Shown: positions 55,853 through 64,000, counted from the stretch's first letter. The stretch: 64,000 bases of DNA from Sinorhizobium medicae (GCF_007827695.1 NZ_VITA01000011.1:150157-214156), one strand, 5' to 3'. Notes: a model not told the origin generated them from the sequence alone. Translations and numbers: made by a program.

Positions 55853-55883
55853 ACTACGGCCGGTACATTTGTGGTCGGAAGTG

Positions 55884-56588
55884 TCAGACGGATCGGGTGA
55901 TGCCACCGTCGACCCGGATGTTTTGACCGGTGATGTAACCCCCACGATCGCTGGCGAGCAGCGCAACCAGCTCGGCCACCTCCTCCGTTGTCCCGTAACG
56001 CCCTATCGGGATGCGCTGGCGCCGTTCCTCGGTTTCCGGCAGACTGTCGATAAAGCCCGGCAGAACATTGTTCATGCGGATATTGTCGGGGGCATAGCGG
56101 TCGGCGAAAAGCTTTGTGAAAGCGGCAAGTCCGGAACGGAAGACCCCCGACGTCGGAAACAGGGGGTCCGGTTCGAAGGTGGCATAGGTGGAAATATTGA
56201 CGATGCTGCCGGATTTCTGCTCCATCATAATCGGCGTCACCAGCCGGGTCGGCCGCACGACATTGAGGAAATAGACCTCCATGCCTTTGTGCCACTCCTC
56301 GTCAGTGAGCTCGAGTACGGGCGCGCGAGGGCCATGTCCTGCCGAATTGATCAGGGCGTCCACACGACCCCAGGCGTCATACGCCGCATCGACGAGCCGC
56401 TTCAAATCGTCACTTGACTGGTTCGATCCGGTGACGCCGATACCGCCGAGCTCCCTGGCGAGCGCCTCGCCCTTGCCCGACGATGAGAGGACGGCGACCT
56501 TGTAGCCCTCCGCCGCCATCCGCCGTGCCGCGCCGGCCCCCATACCGGAACCGCCGGCCGTAACGATTGCCACCTTCTGTTCGCTCAT
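55884..56588 (-). CDS. Short-chain dehydrogenase-like protein lacking the catalytic Tyr-Lys pair
   Basis: The 234-residue protein has the Rossmann part intact, with TAGGSGMGAG near residues 10-19, NSAGHGP near 81-87 and a conserved Asn (LNVVRP). At the usual YxxxK position the sequence is F150-R-S-G-L154, confirmed from the DNA. Both catalytic tyrosine and lysine are absent. The C-terminus DGGITRSV is normal. It could be a binding protein, a regulator, or an enzyme with another mechanism. It looks under selection, as the frame is intact and codon use is normal. Confidence 0.85.
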   Translation of the reverse strand: MSEQKVAIVTAGGSGMGAGAARRMAAEGYKVAVLSSSGKGEALARELGGIGVTGSNQSSDDLKRLVDAAYDAWGRVDALINSAGHGPRAPVLELTDEEWHKGMEVYFLNVVRPTRLVTPIMMEQKSGSIVNISTYATFEPDPLFPTSGVFRSGLAAFTKLFADRYAPDNIRMNNVLPGFIDSLPETEERRQRIPIGRYGTTEEVAELVALLASDRGGYITGQNIRVDGGITRSV

Positions 56589-56700
56589 CTTGTGCTCCTT
56601 TTGCTCGCGAGAACGCAGTTGAAGCAGTCCCGCGCGTCGGCATCAAATGAGAATTTCTGAAGACGGCGTTCTAAATAGGGGCGCGGTAGCTGCAAGTGCG

Positions 56701-57426
56701 TCAGACATGGACCTCGCCGTGGGCGAGTTCACCGGCGCCTGTTGCCCGGTGGAGCGATCCGTAAAGGACAGCCGCATAGAAGATCGCGACGCCGACCGCT
56801 ACCGCCCAGCCGGGCACGGGACCAAGCGCGGCGTTCTCGGCCACGTCGGCCCAGGAGCGGACATGGCCGAAAGGCTCTCCCGTGCTGGCGATCTTCGGCG
56901 ATGAAATCTTCAGCGCCCAGGCCAGGAGCAGGATCAGATACATCCAGCAGTAGTTCCGCTGCAGCCGGCGGCAGAGGGCCTCCCTATAGCCCATCAGGAA
57001 GGCAGGCTGGCGCAGGCTCTTGGCAATCGACACCGACCATTTGAAGTTCGGCGTTCCCTCAGGGCATAGAATCTGCGCGAAATAGCCGCGCTCCATTTGG
57101 CGCACGCGGGCACGATAGACGTCGAAGAACCGGTAACGACGCGCTTCGATCAGCAGCAGCAAGCTGATAAGCAGCATAGCGAAGAGCAGAACCCCGTGAT
57201 GGGACGAAGGGGTCGAAAGCGAAACCGAAAGCATCGCTGCGACGACAGTGATCGCCCAGTTCGATGTCCGGTCTATCCGGTCCCGCCAGCCCGCCATTCG
57301 CCCTATCTCGCCACGATAATAATGGATGATGGCGTTGATCGTCTCCTGTGACGTCTGAGGCAAAGGCGGCGCTTGCCGCTCCGGCATCTCCGTTCCCAAC
57401 GTTAACGGGCTCAATTCGCCTGACAT
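56701..57426 (-). CDS. DUF2270-family membrane protein
   Basis: The 241-residue protein starts at ATG 57426, six bases after GGAGG. It has about four membrane helices in two pairs (near residues 50-95, 155-175 and 210-230), with a segment FKWSVSIAKSLRQPAFLMGYREALCRRL between (quoted in part). The family is found in diverse bacteria and has no known function. It is divergent from the methyltransferase. Confidence 0.85.
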   Translation of the reverse strand: MSGELSPLTLGTEMPERQAPPLPQTSQETINAIIHYYRGEIGRMAGWRDRIDRTSNWAITVVAAMLSVSLSTPSSHHGVLLFAMLLISLLLLIEARRYRFFDVYRARVRQMERGYFAQILCPEGTPNFKWSVSIAKSLRQPAFLMGYREALCRRLQRNYCWMYLILLLAWALKISSPKIASTGEPFGHVRSWADVAENAALGPVPGWAVAVGVAIFYAAVLYGSLHRATGAGELAHGEVHV

Positions 57427-57691
57427 CGGCATTCCTCCGATTTTTCACTGTTTTAGCAATGATGACTCCTTTTTGGGTAAAGGTGAAATGGCGCTCGCTT
57501 CGACAAATCAAAATCTTTGCCGCAGGCGAATGTTCCCTCTCTTCCCCGACTCGCGCGGCAACAGTCCCGCATGAAAAAAGGCGTGCCGCCGCTGCATTGA
57601 ACACCCTCGCCGCTCCGGTAAAATAGGCCACTTGAGGGGGCGGCAGAGGCCGGTGATTGTCAAAGACCGCCGGGGGTCGTAAGAAGCGTCC

Positions 57692-58519
57692 ATGATGCAG
57701 AAGAGCAAGAAGATTGACGAGGAAGCCCTGGCGGAGGCTTACAACCGGGCGCTTACCCTGGAGAAGTCCGGACAGTTCGACGCGGCCGCCGCCGCCTATC
57801 GGGAAGTCCTGGAACTCGATCCGGACGACCACGGCGGCGCCGCCGTTCGACTGGCGTCGATGGGACACGGGGAGACACCGCTGAAGGCTTCGGACGCCTA
57901 TGTGGCAACACTGTTCGACCAACACGCCGATGTTTTCGATAATGTCCTGGTCGACCAGCTCAACTATTGCGTACCGCTCCTCGTCCGCCAGCGCGTTCAG
58001 GCCGTCGGGCTCGGTCCCTTCAAAAGGGTACTCGACCTCGGTTGCGGTACCGGGCTGACCGGCGGGGCCCTGCGCGATCTTGCGGAGGACATTACCGGCG
58101 TGGACCTGTCGGAGAACATGGTGGAGATCGCCCATGAGAAGGATCTCTACGAGACGCTCTACGTCGCCGAAGCCGTCGATTTTCTCGATGACAACGACGA
58201 CGAGCCCTTCGAGTTGATCGTCGCTACCGACGTTCTGCCTTATATAGGCGCACTGGAGCCGTTGTTCTTCGGTGCCGTCGACAATCTCGTGCCGGGCGGC
58301 CTGCTGATTATCTCCAGCGAGAGTTTGCCCGACGAAGCCATTGGAGAGCACGGCTACGCGGTCGGCCCACACCAGCGCTTCGCTCACTCCGAAGCCTACC
58401 TTTGCGCACGTCTTGCGGCGACAGGCTTCGAGATCATCGACATCAGCGACATCACCGTGCGCATGGAAGAAGGCGAGCCGATTGCCGGACAATTGGTGAT
58501 CGCCCGCTTCAAGCCCTGA
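57692..58519 (+). CDS. TPR-methyltransferase fusion protein
   Basis: The 275-residue protein joins a TPR motif (residues 12-45, AEAYNRALTLEKSGQFDAAAAAYREVLELDPDD in part) to a class I SAM-dependent methyltransferase (motif I VLDLGCGTGLTGG near 112, motif II DLSENM near 133, motif III VPGGLLIISSE near 201). This is a common family, and its substrate is unknown. The next gene lies 51 bp downstream on the same strand. Confidence 0.88.
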   Translation: MMQKSKKIDEEALAEAYNRALTLEKSGQFDAAAAAYREVLELDPDDHGGAAVRLASMGHGETPLKASDAYVATLFDQHADVFDNVLVDQLNYCVPLLVRQRVQAVGLGPFKRVLDLGCGTGLTGGALRDLAEDITGVDLSENMVEIAHEKDLYETLYVAEAVDFLDDNDDEPFELIVATDVLPYIGALEPLFFGAVDNLVPGGLLIISSESLPDEAIGEHGYAVGPHQRFAHSEAYLCARLAATGFEIIDISDITVRMEEGEPIAGQLVIARFKP

Positions 58520-58570
58520 TACCAGGCGCGCCGCCGAAATTCCGCCAACGCAAACTGGAGTCTCAAGGAA

Positions 58571-59440
58571 ATGGCCAAAGTCGCATTCATCGGTCTCGGC
58601 GTAATGGGATACCCGATGGCGGGTCACCTCAAGGCGCGCGGCGGTCATGATGTCACGGTCTACAACCGGACCGCGGCCAAGGCGGAGCAATGGGCCGCGC
58701 AATTCGGCGGCCGGACCGCTGCAACGCCGGCCGAAGCGGCCAAGGGCCAGGAGTTCGTCTTCGCCTGCGTCGGCAATGACGACGATCTTCGTTCCGTTAC
58801 CACGGGTGAAAACGGCGCCTTCGAAACGATCACCCCCGGCACGATCTTCATCGACAATACGACCGCATCGGCCGAGGTTGCGCGCGAGCTCTCTGCGGCG
58901 GCGGCTGCGAAAGGCGCGCATTTCATCGACGCACCGGTCTCCGGAGGCCAGGCAGGCGCGGAGAACGGTGTGCTCACCGTCATGTGCGGCGGCGACGTGG
59001 AAGCGTTCGAGAAGGCAAAATCCGTTATCGATGCCTATGCGCGGATGGTCGGTTTGATGGGTCCGGCGGGTGCCGGTCAACTCACCAAGATGATCAATCA
59101 GATTTGTATCGCGGGCCTCGTTCAGGGGCTCGCAGAGGGAATTCACTTCGGCAAGAAGGCGGGACTCGACATCGAAAAGGTGATCGAGGTGATCTCCAAG
59201 GGAGCGGCCGGATCCTGGCAGATGGAAAATCGCCACAAGACCATGAACGAAGGCAAATATGACTTCGGCTTTGCGGTCGACTGGATGCGCAAGGATCTCG
59301 ACATCGTCCTTGCCGAGGCGCGGCGTAATGGCGCCAAGCTGCCGGTGACCGCCCTGGTTGATCAATTCTACGGTGATATCCAGGCGCTTGGTGGCAATCG
59401 CTGGGATACGTCTTCCCTGCTTGCCCGCCTCGAAAAATGA
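58571..59440 (+). CDS. 3-hydroxyisobutyrate dehydrogenase-like oxidoreductase
   Basis: The 289-residue protein is a beta-hydroxyacid dehydrogenase. NAD(P) binds at FIGLGVMGYPMAGHLKA (residues 6-22), then VYNR, the substrate loop DAPVSGGQAGAENG near 119-132, and the catalytic lysine in AGQLTKMINQ near 168. Related enzymes oxidise 3-hydroxyisobutyrate in valine breakdown or reduce tartronate semialdehyde. The substrate is not settled by sequence. Its stop overlaps the next start by 4 bp (ATGA), so the two are co-expressed. Confidence 0.9.
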   Translation: MAKVAFIGLGVMGYPMAGHLKARGGHDVTVYNRTAAKAEQWAAQFGGRTAATPAEAAKGQEFVFACVGNDDDLRSVTTGENGAFETITPGTIFIDNTTASAEVARELSAAAAAKGAHFIDAPVSGGQAGAENGVLTVMCGGDVEAFEKAKSVIDAYARMVGLMGPAGAGQLTKMINQICIAGLVQGLAEGIHFGKKAGLDIEKVIEVISKGAAGSWQMENRHKTMNEGKYDFGFAVDWMRKDLDIVLAEARRNGAKLPVTALVDQFYGDIQALGGNRWDTSSLLARLEK

Positions 59441-60135
59441 TGCCTGCCCCGGAGTCGACGGCGCAGGAAATCATCGAACACCTCCGCGCCCTCGGCTCGG
59501 ACGAGAACATCGCCGCAATGGCGCGCTTCGGTATTGCGACCGAAAACGCCCTGGGCCTTTCGAATGTGCAGCTTCGTCGCGTCGCCCGTATGGTAAAGAC
59601 CGACCATGTCCGCGCGATCGACCTTTGGGCCTCCGGCATCCGCGAAGCGCGCCTGCTGGCAGCGTTCACTGCGGACTCAAAGGCGCTGACGCTCGCTGAA
59701 GCGCGGCAATGGGCGAATGCCTGCAGCTCCTGGGAAGTGGTCGATGCGATCGCCGACCTTTTCGTCGGAGCCCGCCTCGAGCAAGTGCTCATTCCCGAAT
59801 TCGCAGCCGATGAGCGAGAGTTCGTCCGCCGCCTGGCCTTCGCAATGATCGCAACAGCCGCCGTTCATCTGAAGAAGGAGCCGGATTCGGCGCTGCTTGC
59901 CTGGCTGCCGCTCATCGAAGCGCATGCCGCCGACGAGCGCAATTTCGTGAAGAAGGCGGTCAACTGGGCACTCAGGCAGATCGGCAAGCGCAGCCTCGAT
60001 TGCCACGGCCCGGCCCTGGCGCTCGCGCAAAGGCTCGCGATGAGCGCGAACAGCGCGGCACGATGGACCGGCAAGGACGCGCTGCGCGAACTGACGAGCA
60101 GCAAGGTTCGCCAACGGCTGGACCTTCCGCATTGA
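59437..60135 (+). CDS. DNA alkylation repair protein (AlkD-like HEAT-repeat)
   Basis: The 232-residue protein is helical, with HEAT-like repeats. It resembles the AlkD/AlkC-type DNA alkylation repair family, with WANACSSWEVVDAIADLF near residue 88 and FVKKAVNWALRQIGKRS near 170. AlkD removes bulky cationic 3- or 7-alkyl purines by holding the DNA against a concave face without flipping the base. It overlaps the preceding dehydrogenase stop by 4 bp. The link to that enzyme is unexplained. Confidence 0.88.
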   Translation: MMPAPESTAQEIIEHLRALGSDENIAAMARFGIATENALGLSNVQLRRVARMVKTDHVRAIDLWASGIREARLLAAFTADSKALTLAEARQWANACSSWEVVDAIADLFVGARLEQVLIPEFAADEREFVRRLAFAMIATAAVHLKKEPDSALLAWLPLIEAHAADERNFVKKAVNWALRQIGKRSLDCHGPALALAQRLAMSANSAARWTGKDALRELTSSKVRQRLDLPH

Positions 60136-60228
60136 AAAACCGGCCGAACAACTGCGCGCCAAAGCGGTTTATCATTGCGATAGATCAGTTTTTTAAAGCG
60201 AGGGTAGAGACGGCCTTATCCCTTGTGC

Positions 60229-60717
60229 TTAATCTTCGCTCGACTTCGCCTGGTCGATAACCATGTAGTCGAGCGGCAACTGCGTCGTATATTTAATCTG
60301 CTCCATGGCGAAGGCCGAGGACACATCGCGAATCTCGATCTTGGCGATCAGACGCTTGTAGAAGGCGTCGTAGGCTGCGATGTCTGGCACGACCACGCGC
60401 AGCAGATAGTCCACGTCGCCGCTCATGCGATAAAATTCCACCACTTCAGGGAAATCCGCAACGACTTCGGAGAAACGCCGCAGCCATTCCATGGAATGCG
60501 AACTGGTGCGCACCGAAACGAATACGGTGACCTTCGTGTTCACCTTCACCGGATCAAGCAGCGCGACACGGCGGCGGATCACGCCTTCCTCTTCCATCTT
60601 CTGGATGCGCCGCCAGCAAGGCGTGGTGGAAAGCCCGACCTTCTTGGCGAGGTCGGCTACGGCCAAGGTCGAGTCCTCCTGCAAAAGCCGCAGGATCTTG
60701 CGGTCAAGGCGATCCAT
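60229..60717 (-). CDS. Lrp/AsnC-family transcription regulator
   Basis: The 162-residue protein has an N-terminal helix-turn-helix (LRLLQEDSTLAVADLAKKVGLSTTPCWRRIQKM, of which the core ADLAKKVGLSTTPCWRRI) and a C-terminal ligand-binding domain (RAM, near 70-145). Lrp proteins control amino-acid metabolism and bind amino acids as effectors. ATG 60717 is preferred over an upstream ATG at 60759. No operator is recognised upstream. Confidence 0.92.
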   Translation of the reverse strand: MDRLDRKILRLLQEDSTLAVADLAKKVGLSTTPCWRRIQKMEEEGVIRRRVALLDPVKVNTKVTVFVSVRTSSHSMEWLRRFSEVVADFPEVVEFYRMSGDVDYLLRVVVPDIAAYDAFYKRLIAKIEIRDVSSAFAMEQIKYTTQLPLDYMVIDQAKSSED

Positions 60718-60783
60718 GGAAAAATCCTCTCGAATTATTTTTCCCTCTATAGCGCGCAATTCGTGAAAATAAAGAAAATTTTT

Positions 60784-61413
60784 TCAGACTGTCAGCGCCT
60801 TCACCTGCTCACGCAGGAAGGGCAGCAACTCGGTTTCGAACCATAGGTTACGCCGGAGCCAGCCGGTATTGCGCCAGCTCGGATGCGGCAGCGGCAATAC
60901 GGGGGTGCCGGAATTGCTTTTCGCGTAGCGCCGCCAGTTGCGCACAGTCTCCGTCATGGACTTGGGACAGCCCTGTCCGAGATGCCAGCGCTGCGCATAA
61001 TGGCCGACCGCCAGCACCAGCTCGATCTGCGGCATGGCGTCGATCGCTCTGCGGCGCCACAGCGAAGCGCACTCGCTTCTCGGCGGCAGGTCGCTGCCGT
61101 GTCCATCATAGCCTGGAAAACAGAAACCCATCGGCACGATCGCAAAATTTCCCGGATCGTAAAATGCCGTGCGGTCAACAGACAGCCATTGCCTCAGCCG
61201 GTCTCCCGATGCGTCGTTGAATGGAAGACCGCTTTCATGTACCCGCAAACCGGGTGCCTGCCCGGCGATCAAAATTCGCGCCGAGGAGGAAAGTACCGCA
61301 ACCGGCCTCGGCTCGTGCGGCAACCGGTGATCCATGCCACGCGCCGGGTCATCGCGACAGCGGCGACAGAGCGAAATCGCCTCCCGCAACGCCTGCAGGT
61401 GCTCTTCAGTCAC
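60784..61413 (-). CDS. Uracil-DNA glycosylase-family protein with a probable [4Fe-4S] cluster
   Basis: The 209-residue protein starts at GTG 61413, overlapping the nuclease stop. The UDG superfamily motifs are GQAPG (51-55), the motif 1 region, and LPHPSWRN at 175-182. The cysteines C16 and C19 (CRRC), then C98 and C115 (CX16C) form CX2C...CX16C, close to the [4Fe-4S] layout of family 4/5 UDGs. It may remove uracil or another base from DNA. The catalytic preference is uncertain because motif 1 has Q instead of the usual residue. C149 is additional. Confidence 0.85.
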   Translation of the reverse strand: MTEEHLQALREAISLCRRCRDDPARGMDHRLPHEPRPVAVLSSSARILIAGQAPGLRVHESGLPFNDASGDRLRQWLSVDRTAFYDPGNFAIVPMGFCFPGYDGHGSDLPPRSECASLWRRRAIDAMPQIELVLAVGHYAQRWHLGQGCPKSMTETVRNWRRYAKSNSGTPVLPLPHPSWRNTGWLRRNLWFETELLPFLREQVKALTV

Positions 61414-62119
61414 CGCCGATCCTCGCCATGATCCCACTCGAATATTCCTGAAGCCACCGGATAATGGTCTCAATCCGGTCGCTCGTTCGGTGCGGGGGCT
61501 CATCCACCCCGCCGTTCGACCGGCGCCATTCCTGCGGCCTCACAAAATCGCCGCCCCAAAGCCCCGTCCCTGAGCTTCGCGCCCTCTCCTCCTCGTCATG
61601 GTAGAGCCCATAGCTGACGGCGTAACCAGAAAGGACCATCTCTCTTCCCAGATCGTTCTCGCGAACCGTGCAGACGCCCAGGTCGCGCCCGTAGCGATCC
61701 TGGCCATGGAGCCGACACACGGTCGTGGCTCTCGCGACCAGAGCAGCCAGCCGCCGTCGCGCCTGCGCGCCGCAGTCCCATCGGGTATCCGCGCGTCGGC
61801 ACATCTGACCGATCTCGGGAGCATCGATACCCTCGATACGTATGCGACGCCCATCGAGCCGCAAACTGTCCCCGTCGCTCGCCGATGCGGAGCCACGCAA
61901 CTCACCCGTCACGGGCCGTTCGGGCACCGGCAGTTGCGCGGCTACGTAGGCGCCGATTCCGAGGACGAGCAGGAAAATCCAACCACCCGCCATGCCCCCG
62001 TTGCCCGACGGCCGCTTGCGCCGCCGAGGAAATCCGGATCGGCCGAAGGCGAAGCGCTTTCCGGGAGAGCCCGGACCCGCGCCACTGCCGATCCGGATAT
62101 TGCGGTTCTGCGACGTCAC
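61406..62119 (-). CDS. Thermonuclease-like (SNase) protein with membrane anchor
   Basis: From GTG 62119, seven bases after GGAGG, the protein has 237 residues. A basic Arg/Gly-rich N-terminus (RKRPSGNGG) is followed by a membrane helix (near residues 46-65, WIFLLVLGIGAYVAAQ), so it likely faces the periplasm. An SNase domain follows with DGDSLRLDGRRIRIEGIDAPE near 85 and CRLHGQDRYGRDLGVC near 140. Two conserved-type cysteine pairs appear. An ATG at 61993 would start just before the helix. It overlaps the glycosylase gene by 8 bp and may be co-expressed. Confidence 0.88.
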   Translation of the reverse strand: MTSQNRNIRIGSGAGPGSPGKRFAFGRSGFPRRRKRPSGNGGMAGGWIFLLVLGIGAYVAAQLPVPERPVTGELRGSASASDGDSLRLDGRRIRIEGIDAPEIGQMCRRADTRWDCGAQARRRLAALVARATTVCRLHGQDRYGRDLGVCTVRENDLGREMVLSGYAVSYGLYHDEEERARSSGTGLWGGDFVRPQEWRRSNGGVDEPPHRTSDRIETIIRWLQEYSSGIMARIGGD

Positions 62120-62268
62120 TCCAGCGCCTCCACCTCGACCAATGCCCCCGCTCGTCCAACCAGAAAACCGCAATCACGCCACAATGGTTGTCGAATCCTT
62201 CATGCGGGCAGCAACTTCTTAAGGATTGCATCCTACAGTGCAAGCTGAACCCAATCCTGATCAGAAGT

Positions 62269-63804
62269 ATGAGCATCGCCGCCAGCACATCGACCGACAA
62301 GATCATAGTCGACAGATCGCGGAACCATCGAAACAAAGCTGTTTCGAAGACCGTTCGCGCGACGCGTCAGCGGCTGCAGACCGGCTCCTCGGCACCATCC
62401 GGCTTCGAACGCGAAATGCTCCTGCTCCACATCGAGTCCGTACTCCACGGCGCGATGGCCCTGCCCCTCCTCGTGATCATGATCGCCGCCAGCGGCGTGT
62501 ACCTCTCCGGAGAAGCGAACATTCTCGTCTGGGCGCTGATGGCGCTTTCGGCGCACGCCGTCACCATCTTCCTTGCGCGCAAGGCCAAGCGCGAGGATGT
62601 GGTCGCAGAAAAAGTCTCCGTCTGGCGCCGCCGTTTCCTCGCCTGCCAGGTGCTGACGGGCCTCTGTTGGGCGATCTTCACGCTCCCGGACTGCGCGTCC
62701 TGCGGCCAGGTCGCTTCCGGTCTTTTCGAAGGAACAGTCCTCTTCATTGCCCTCGCGATCACCGCCATGGGCACTTTCCTGTTGCGCAACGCCCTGTATT
62801 ACACCTTCCTCCCGGTCCTTTGCGTGCTCTGTTTCTCCGCGCTCGCGACCGGCGACCCGGTGGATATCGGCTTCGCGGGCATTCTGGCCCTCTCGCTGAT
62901 ATTCCTGGCATTTATGACCGGCAGCATGAATCGCGCCAACGTCCATATCCTTTCCGTACAGTCCGAAAAGGACGACCTCATCGCCGAACTCGAGGTGGCC
63001 AAGTCCATGTCGGACGAGGCACGCCGCCGCGCGGAAGAAGCGAACCTAGCCAAATCGCGGTTCCTCGCCTCGATGTCGCACGAGCTGCGCACTCCGCTCA
63101 ATGCCATCCTCGGCTTCTCCGAGGTCATGTCCACCGAGGTGCTCGGCCCCCTCAGCAACCCGACCTACAAGGAATACACGCTCGATATCCATCGCTCCGG
63201 CGAACACCTGTTGAATCTCATCAACGAGATCCTCGATCTTTCGCGTATCGAAGCCGGCAAGTACGAGCTCAGCGAGGACGCAGTGAACCTGGCAGAAATC
63301 GTAGAGGATTGCATCGGCATGGTTCAGCTGCGCGCCCGAAGCAAGAACATAACGATCGGTCAGCAGTTCGAACAGGCGATGCCATCAGTCTGGGCTGACG
63401 AGAAGGCGATGCGTCAGGTGACGCTCAATCTGCTCTCGAACGCTGTCAAGTTCACGCCGTCGGGTGGCGAAGTCAGCGTAAAGGTCGGCTGGACTGCCGG
63501 CGGCGGGCAATATCTTTCGATCAGGGACAATGGTCCTGGCATTCCGGAAGAGGAAATCCCGATCGTTCTCTCCGCTTTCGGTCAGGGCTCGATTGCCATC
63601 AAGAGCGCCGAGCAAGGTACCGGGCTTGGTCTGCCGATCGTCCAGGCTATTCTTGCCAAACACAATGGCCAGTTCATATTGCGCTCGAAGCTCAGGGTCG
63701 GTACTGAGGCGATCGCCATCCTGCCGCCTCGACGTGTGCTGCAGAGCTTGCCGCCGGTCGAGGATGTCCCCTCCCTTACCCGCCGGCGCAGAAGCTTTGC
63801 CTGA
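62269..63804 (+). CDS. Membrane-bound sensor histidine kinase (PdhS/DivJ/PleC-like)
   Basis: The 511-residue protein starts at ATG 62269. About six helices lie at residues 60-220, then a short coiled segment. The HisKA phospho-acceptor motif SHELRTPLNAILGFSEVM is near residue 270, and HATPase boxes follow (NLLSNAVKFTP near 388, DNGPGIPEEEI near 421, GTGLGLPIV near 450). The stretch after the HisKA (GPLSNPTYKEYTLDIHRSGEHLLNLINEIL, in part) and the AFGQGS motif are typical of the PdhS/DivJ/PleC group, which acts on DivK. No PAS domain is visible. The signal and partner are unknown. Confidence 0.88.
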   Translation: MSIAASTSTDKIIVDRSRNHRNKAVSKTVRATRQRLQTGSSAPSGFEREMLLLHIESVLHGAMALPLLVIMIAASGVYLSGEANILVWALMALSAHAVTIFLARKAKREDVVAEKVSVWRRRFLACQVLTGLCWAIFTLPDCASCGQVASGLFEGTVLFIALAITAMGTFLLRNALYYTFLPVLCVLCFSALATGDPVDIGFAGILALSLIFLAFMTGSMNRANVHILSVQSEKDDLIAELEVAKSMSDEARRRAEEANLAKSRFLASMSHELRTPLNAILGFSEVMSTEVLGPLSNPTYKEYTLDIHRSGEHLLNLINEILDLSRIEAGKYELSEDAVNLAEIVEDCIGMVQLRARSKNITIGQQFEQAMPSVWADEKAMRQVTLNLLSNAVKFTPSGGEVSVKVGWTAGGGQYLSIRDNGPGIPEEEIPIVLSAFGQGSIAIKSAEQGTGLGLPIVQAILAKHNGQFILRSKLRVGTEAIAILPPRRVLQSLPPVEDVPSLTRRRRSFA

Positions 63805-63889
63805 GTGTCAGCTGCGCCTTTCCCTCGCACATTTGCAAGCGAAAGTTGCCGTAGCGCCCGCCCTTCCGCGCCGCGGACGCGGCGCTGCT

Positions 63890-63916
63890 GGATTCCTGTG
63901 ACAAGCACAGGAATCC
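63890..63916. repeat. Palindromic element downstream of the histidine kinase
   Basis: GGATTCCTGTG-ACAAG-CACAGGAATCC has perfect 11-bp arms and a 5-base loop. It starts 86 bp after the stop codon and lies just before a possible GTG-started reading. No U-tract follows. Confidence 0.75.
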
Positions 63917-63919
63917 TGT

Positions 63920-64000
63920 GTGTCGAAACTGTGCTTATATGGGTGCGGGCGGAAGGCCGTCGGAATCCTGGTCTTTAAAGACCGTGTGCTGGCTCTGGTC
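63920..64000 (+). CDS. Possible start of a further gene, truncated at the window edge
   Basis: A GTG at 63920 with AGGA upstream opens 27 codons to the end of the window (MSKLCLYGCGRKAVGILVFK at the start). An alternative ATG in another frame also stays open. Too short to identify. The 11-bp palindrome immediately upstream makes a coding start less certain. Confidence 0.25.
   Translation, partial: MSKLCLYGCGRKAVGILVFKDRVLALV

Noticed and set aside
57059..59365. 768-codon minus-strand reading over three genes
   Set aside because: The plus-strand methyltransferase and dehydrogenase genes have clear catalytic motifs; the long reading is their shadow.

Overview
The window is a gene-dense, GC-rich alphaproteobacterial chromosome segment. 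It most probably comes from Sinorhizobium (Ensifer), close to S. meliloti or S. medicae. The strongest clue is the run of a 770-residue chimeric NAD malic enzyme (dme), then sinR and sinI (LuxR/LuxI-type quorum sensing), then bluB behind a cobalamin riboswitch. Single-copy housekeeping genes (hemF, nadE, gor, rpiA, gph, fumC, moaA, mobA, mobB) and short rhizobial intergenic repeats agree with this. I see no tRNA, rRNA, insertion sequence, phage or CRISPR array. The window reads as core chromosome, not as an island.

Layout. Positions 1-4.7 kb: the start of the Rieske protein of the cytochrome bc1 complex, and two paralogous half-size ABC exporters. 4.7-9.4 kb: trmL, an FMN reductase divergent from soxR with a textbook SoxR operator between them, an MFS transporter, hemF and a BON protein. 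9.6-13.7 kb: a four-gene Mla/Lin-type lipid-transport operon (STAS-permease fusion, ATPase, MCE protein, lipoprotein). 13.9-17 kb: dipeptide epimerase, MFS transporter, metallophosphoesterase. 17.3-21.4 kb: dme, sinR, sinI. 21.5-29.1 kb: DUF2865 protein, bluB and its riboswitch, a short-chain dehydrogenase, an ankyrin protein, and a nadE plus beta-propeller pair. 29.4-38.8 kb: an LtaS-type phosphoglycerol transferase, a DNA-binding-like unknown, a GFA protein, class II DAHP synthase, glutathione reductase, a DUF2059 protein, rpiA and gph. 38.8-48.7 kb: L,D-transpeptidase, fumC, an FMN flavoprotein, an alpha/beta hydrolase divergent from a MarR regulator, a DUF971 protein, and moaA, an EamA transporter, mobA and mobB for molybdenum cofactor. 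48.9-55.4 kb: a Sel1-repeat protein, an OmpA-family envelope protein with 29-residue tandem repeats, and a polar amino-acid ABC importer. 55.6-64 kb: usg, an atypical short-chain dehydrogenase, DUF2270, a TPR-methyltransferase, a 3-hydroxyisobutyrate-dehydrogenase-like protein with an AlkD-like protein, an Lrp regulator, a UDG/nuclease pair and a PdhS/DivJ-like histidine kinase.

Themes. Redox defence recurs (soxR/FMN reductase, gor). Envelope lipid and peptidoglycan work recurs (Mla, phosphoglycerol transferase, L,D-transpeptidase, OmpA). Cofactor synthesis recurs (haem, NAD, B12 lower ligand, Moco). Regulatory DNA can be read directly at several loci: the SoxR box in a 19-bp promoter spacer, paired MarR operators 20 bp apart, two dyads before sinI, the B12 riboswitch and several intrinsic terminators. 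I found no clearly new multi-gene system. The more unusual items are a short-chain dehydrogenase without its YxxxK pair, the repeat-rich OmpA protein with an NNT tract, two tiny ORFs with strong Shine-Dalgarno sites in long leaders, and a repeat family that falls only in convergent gene gaps.
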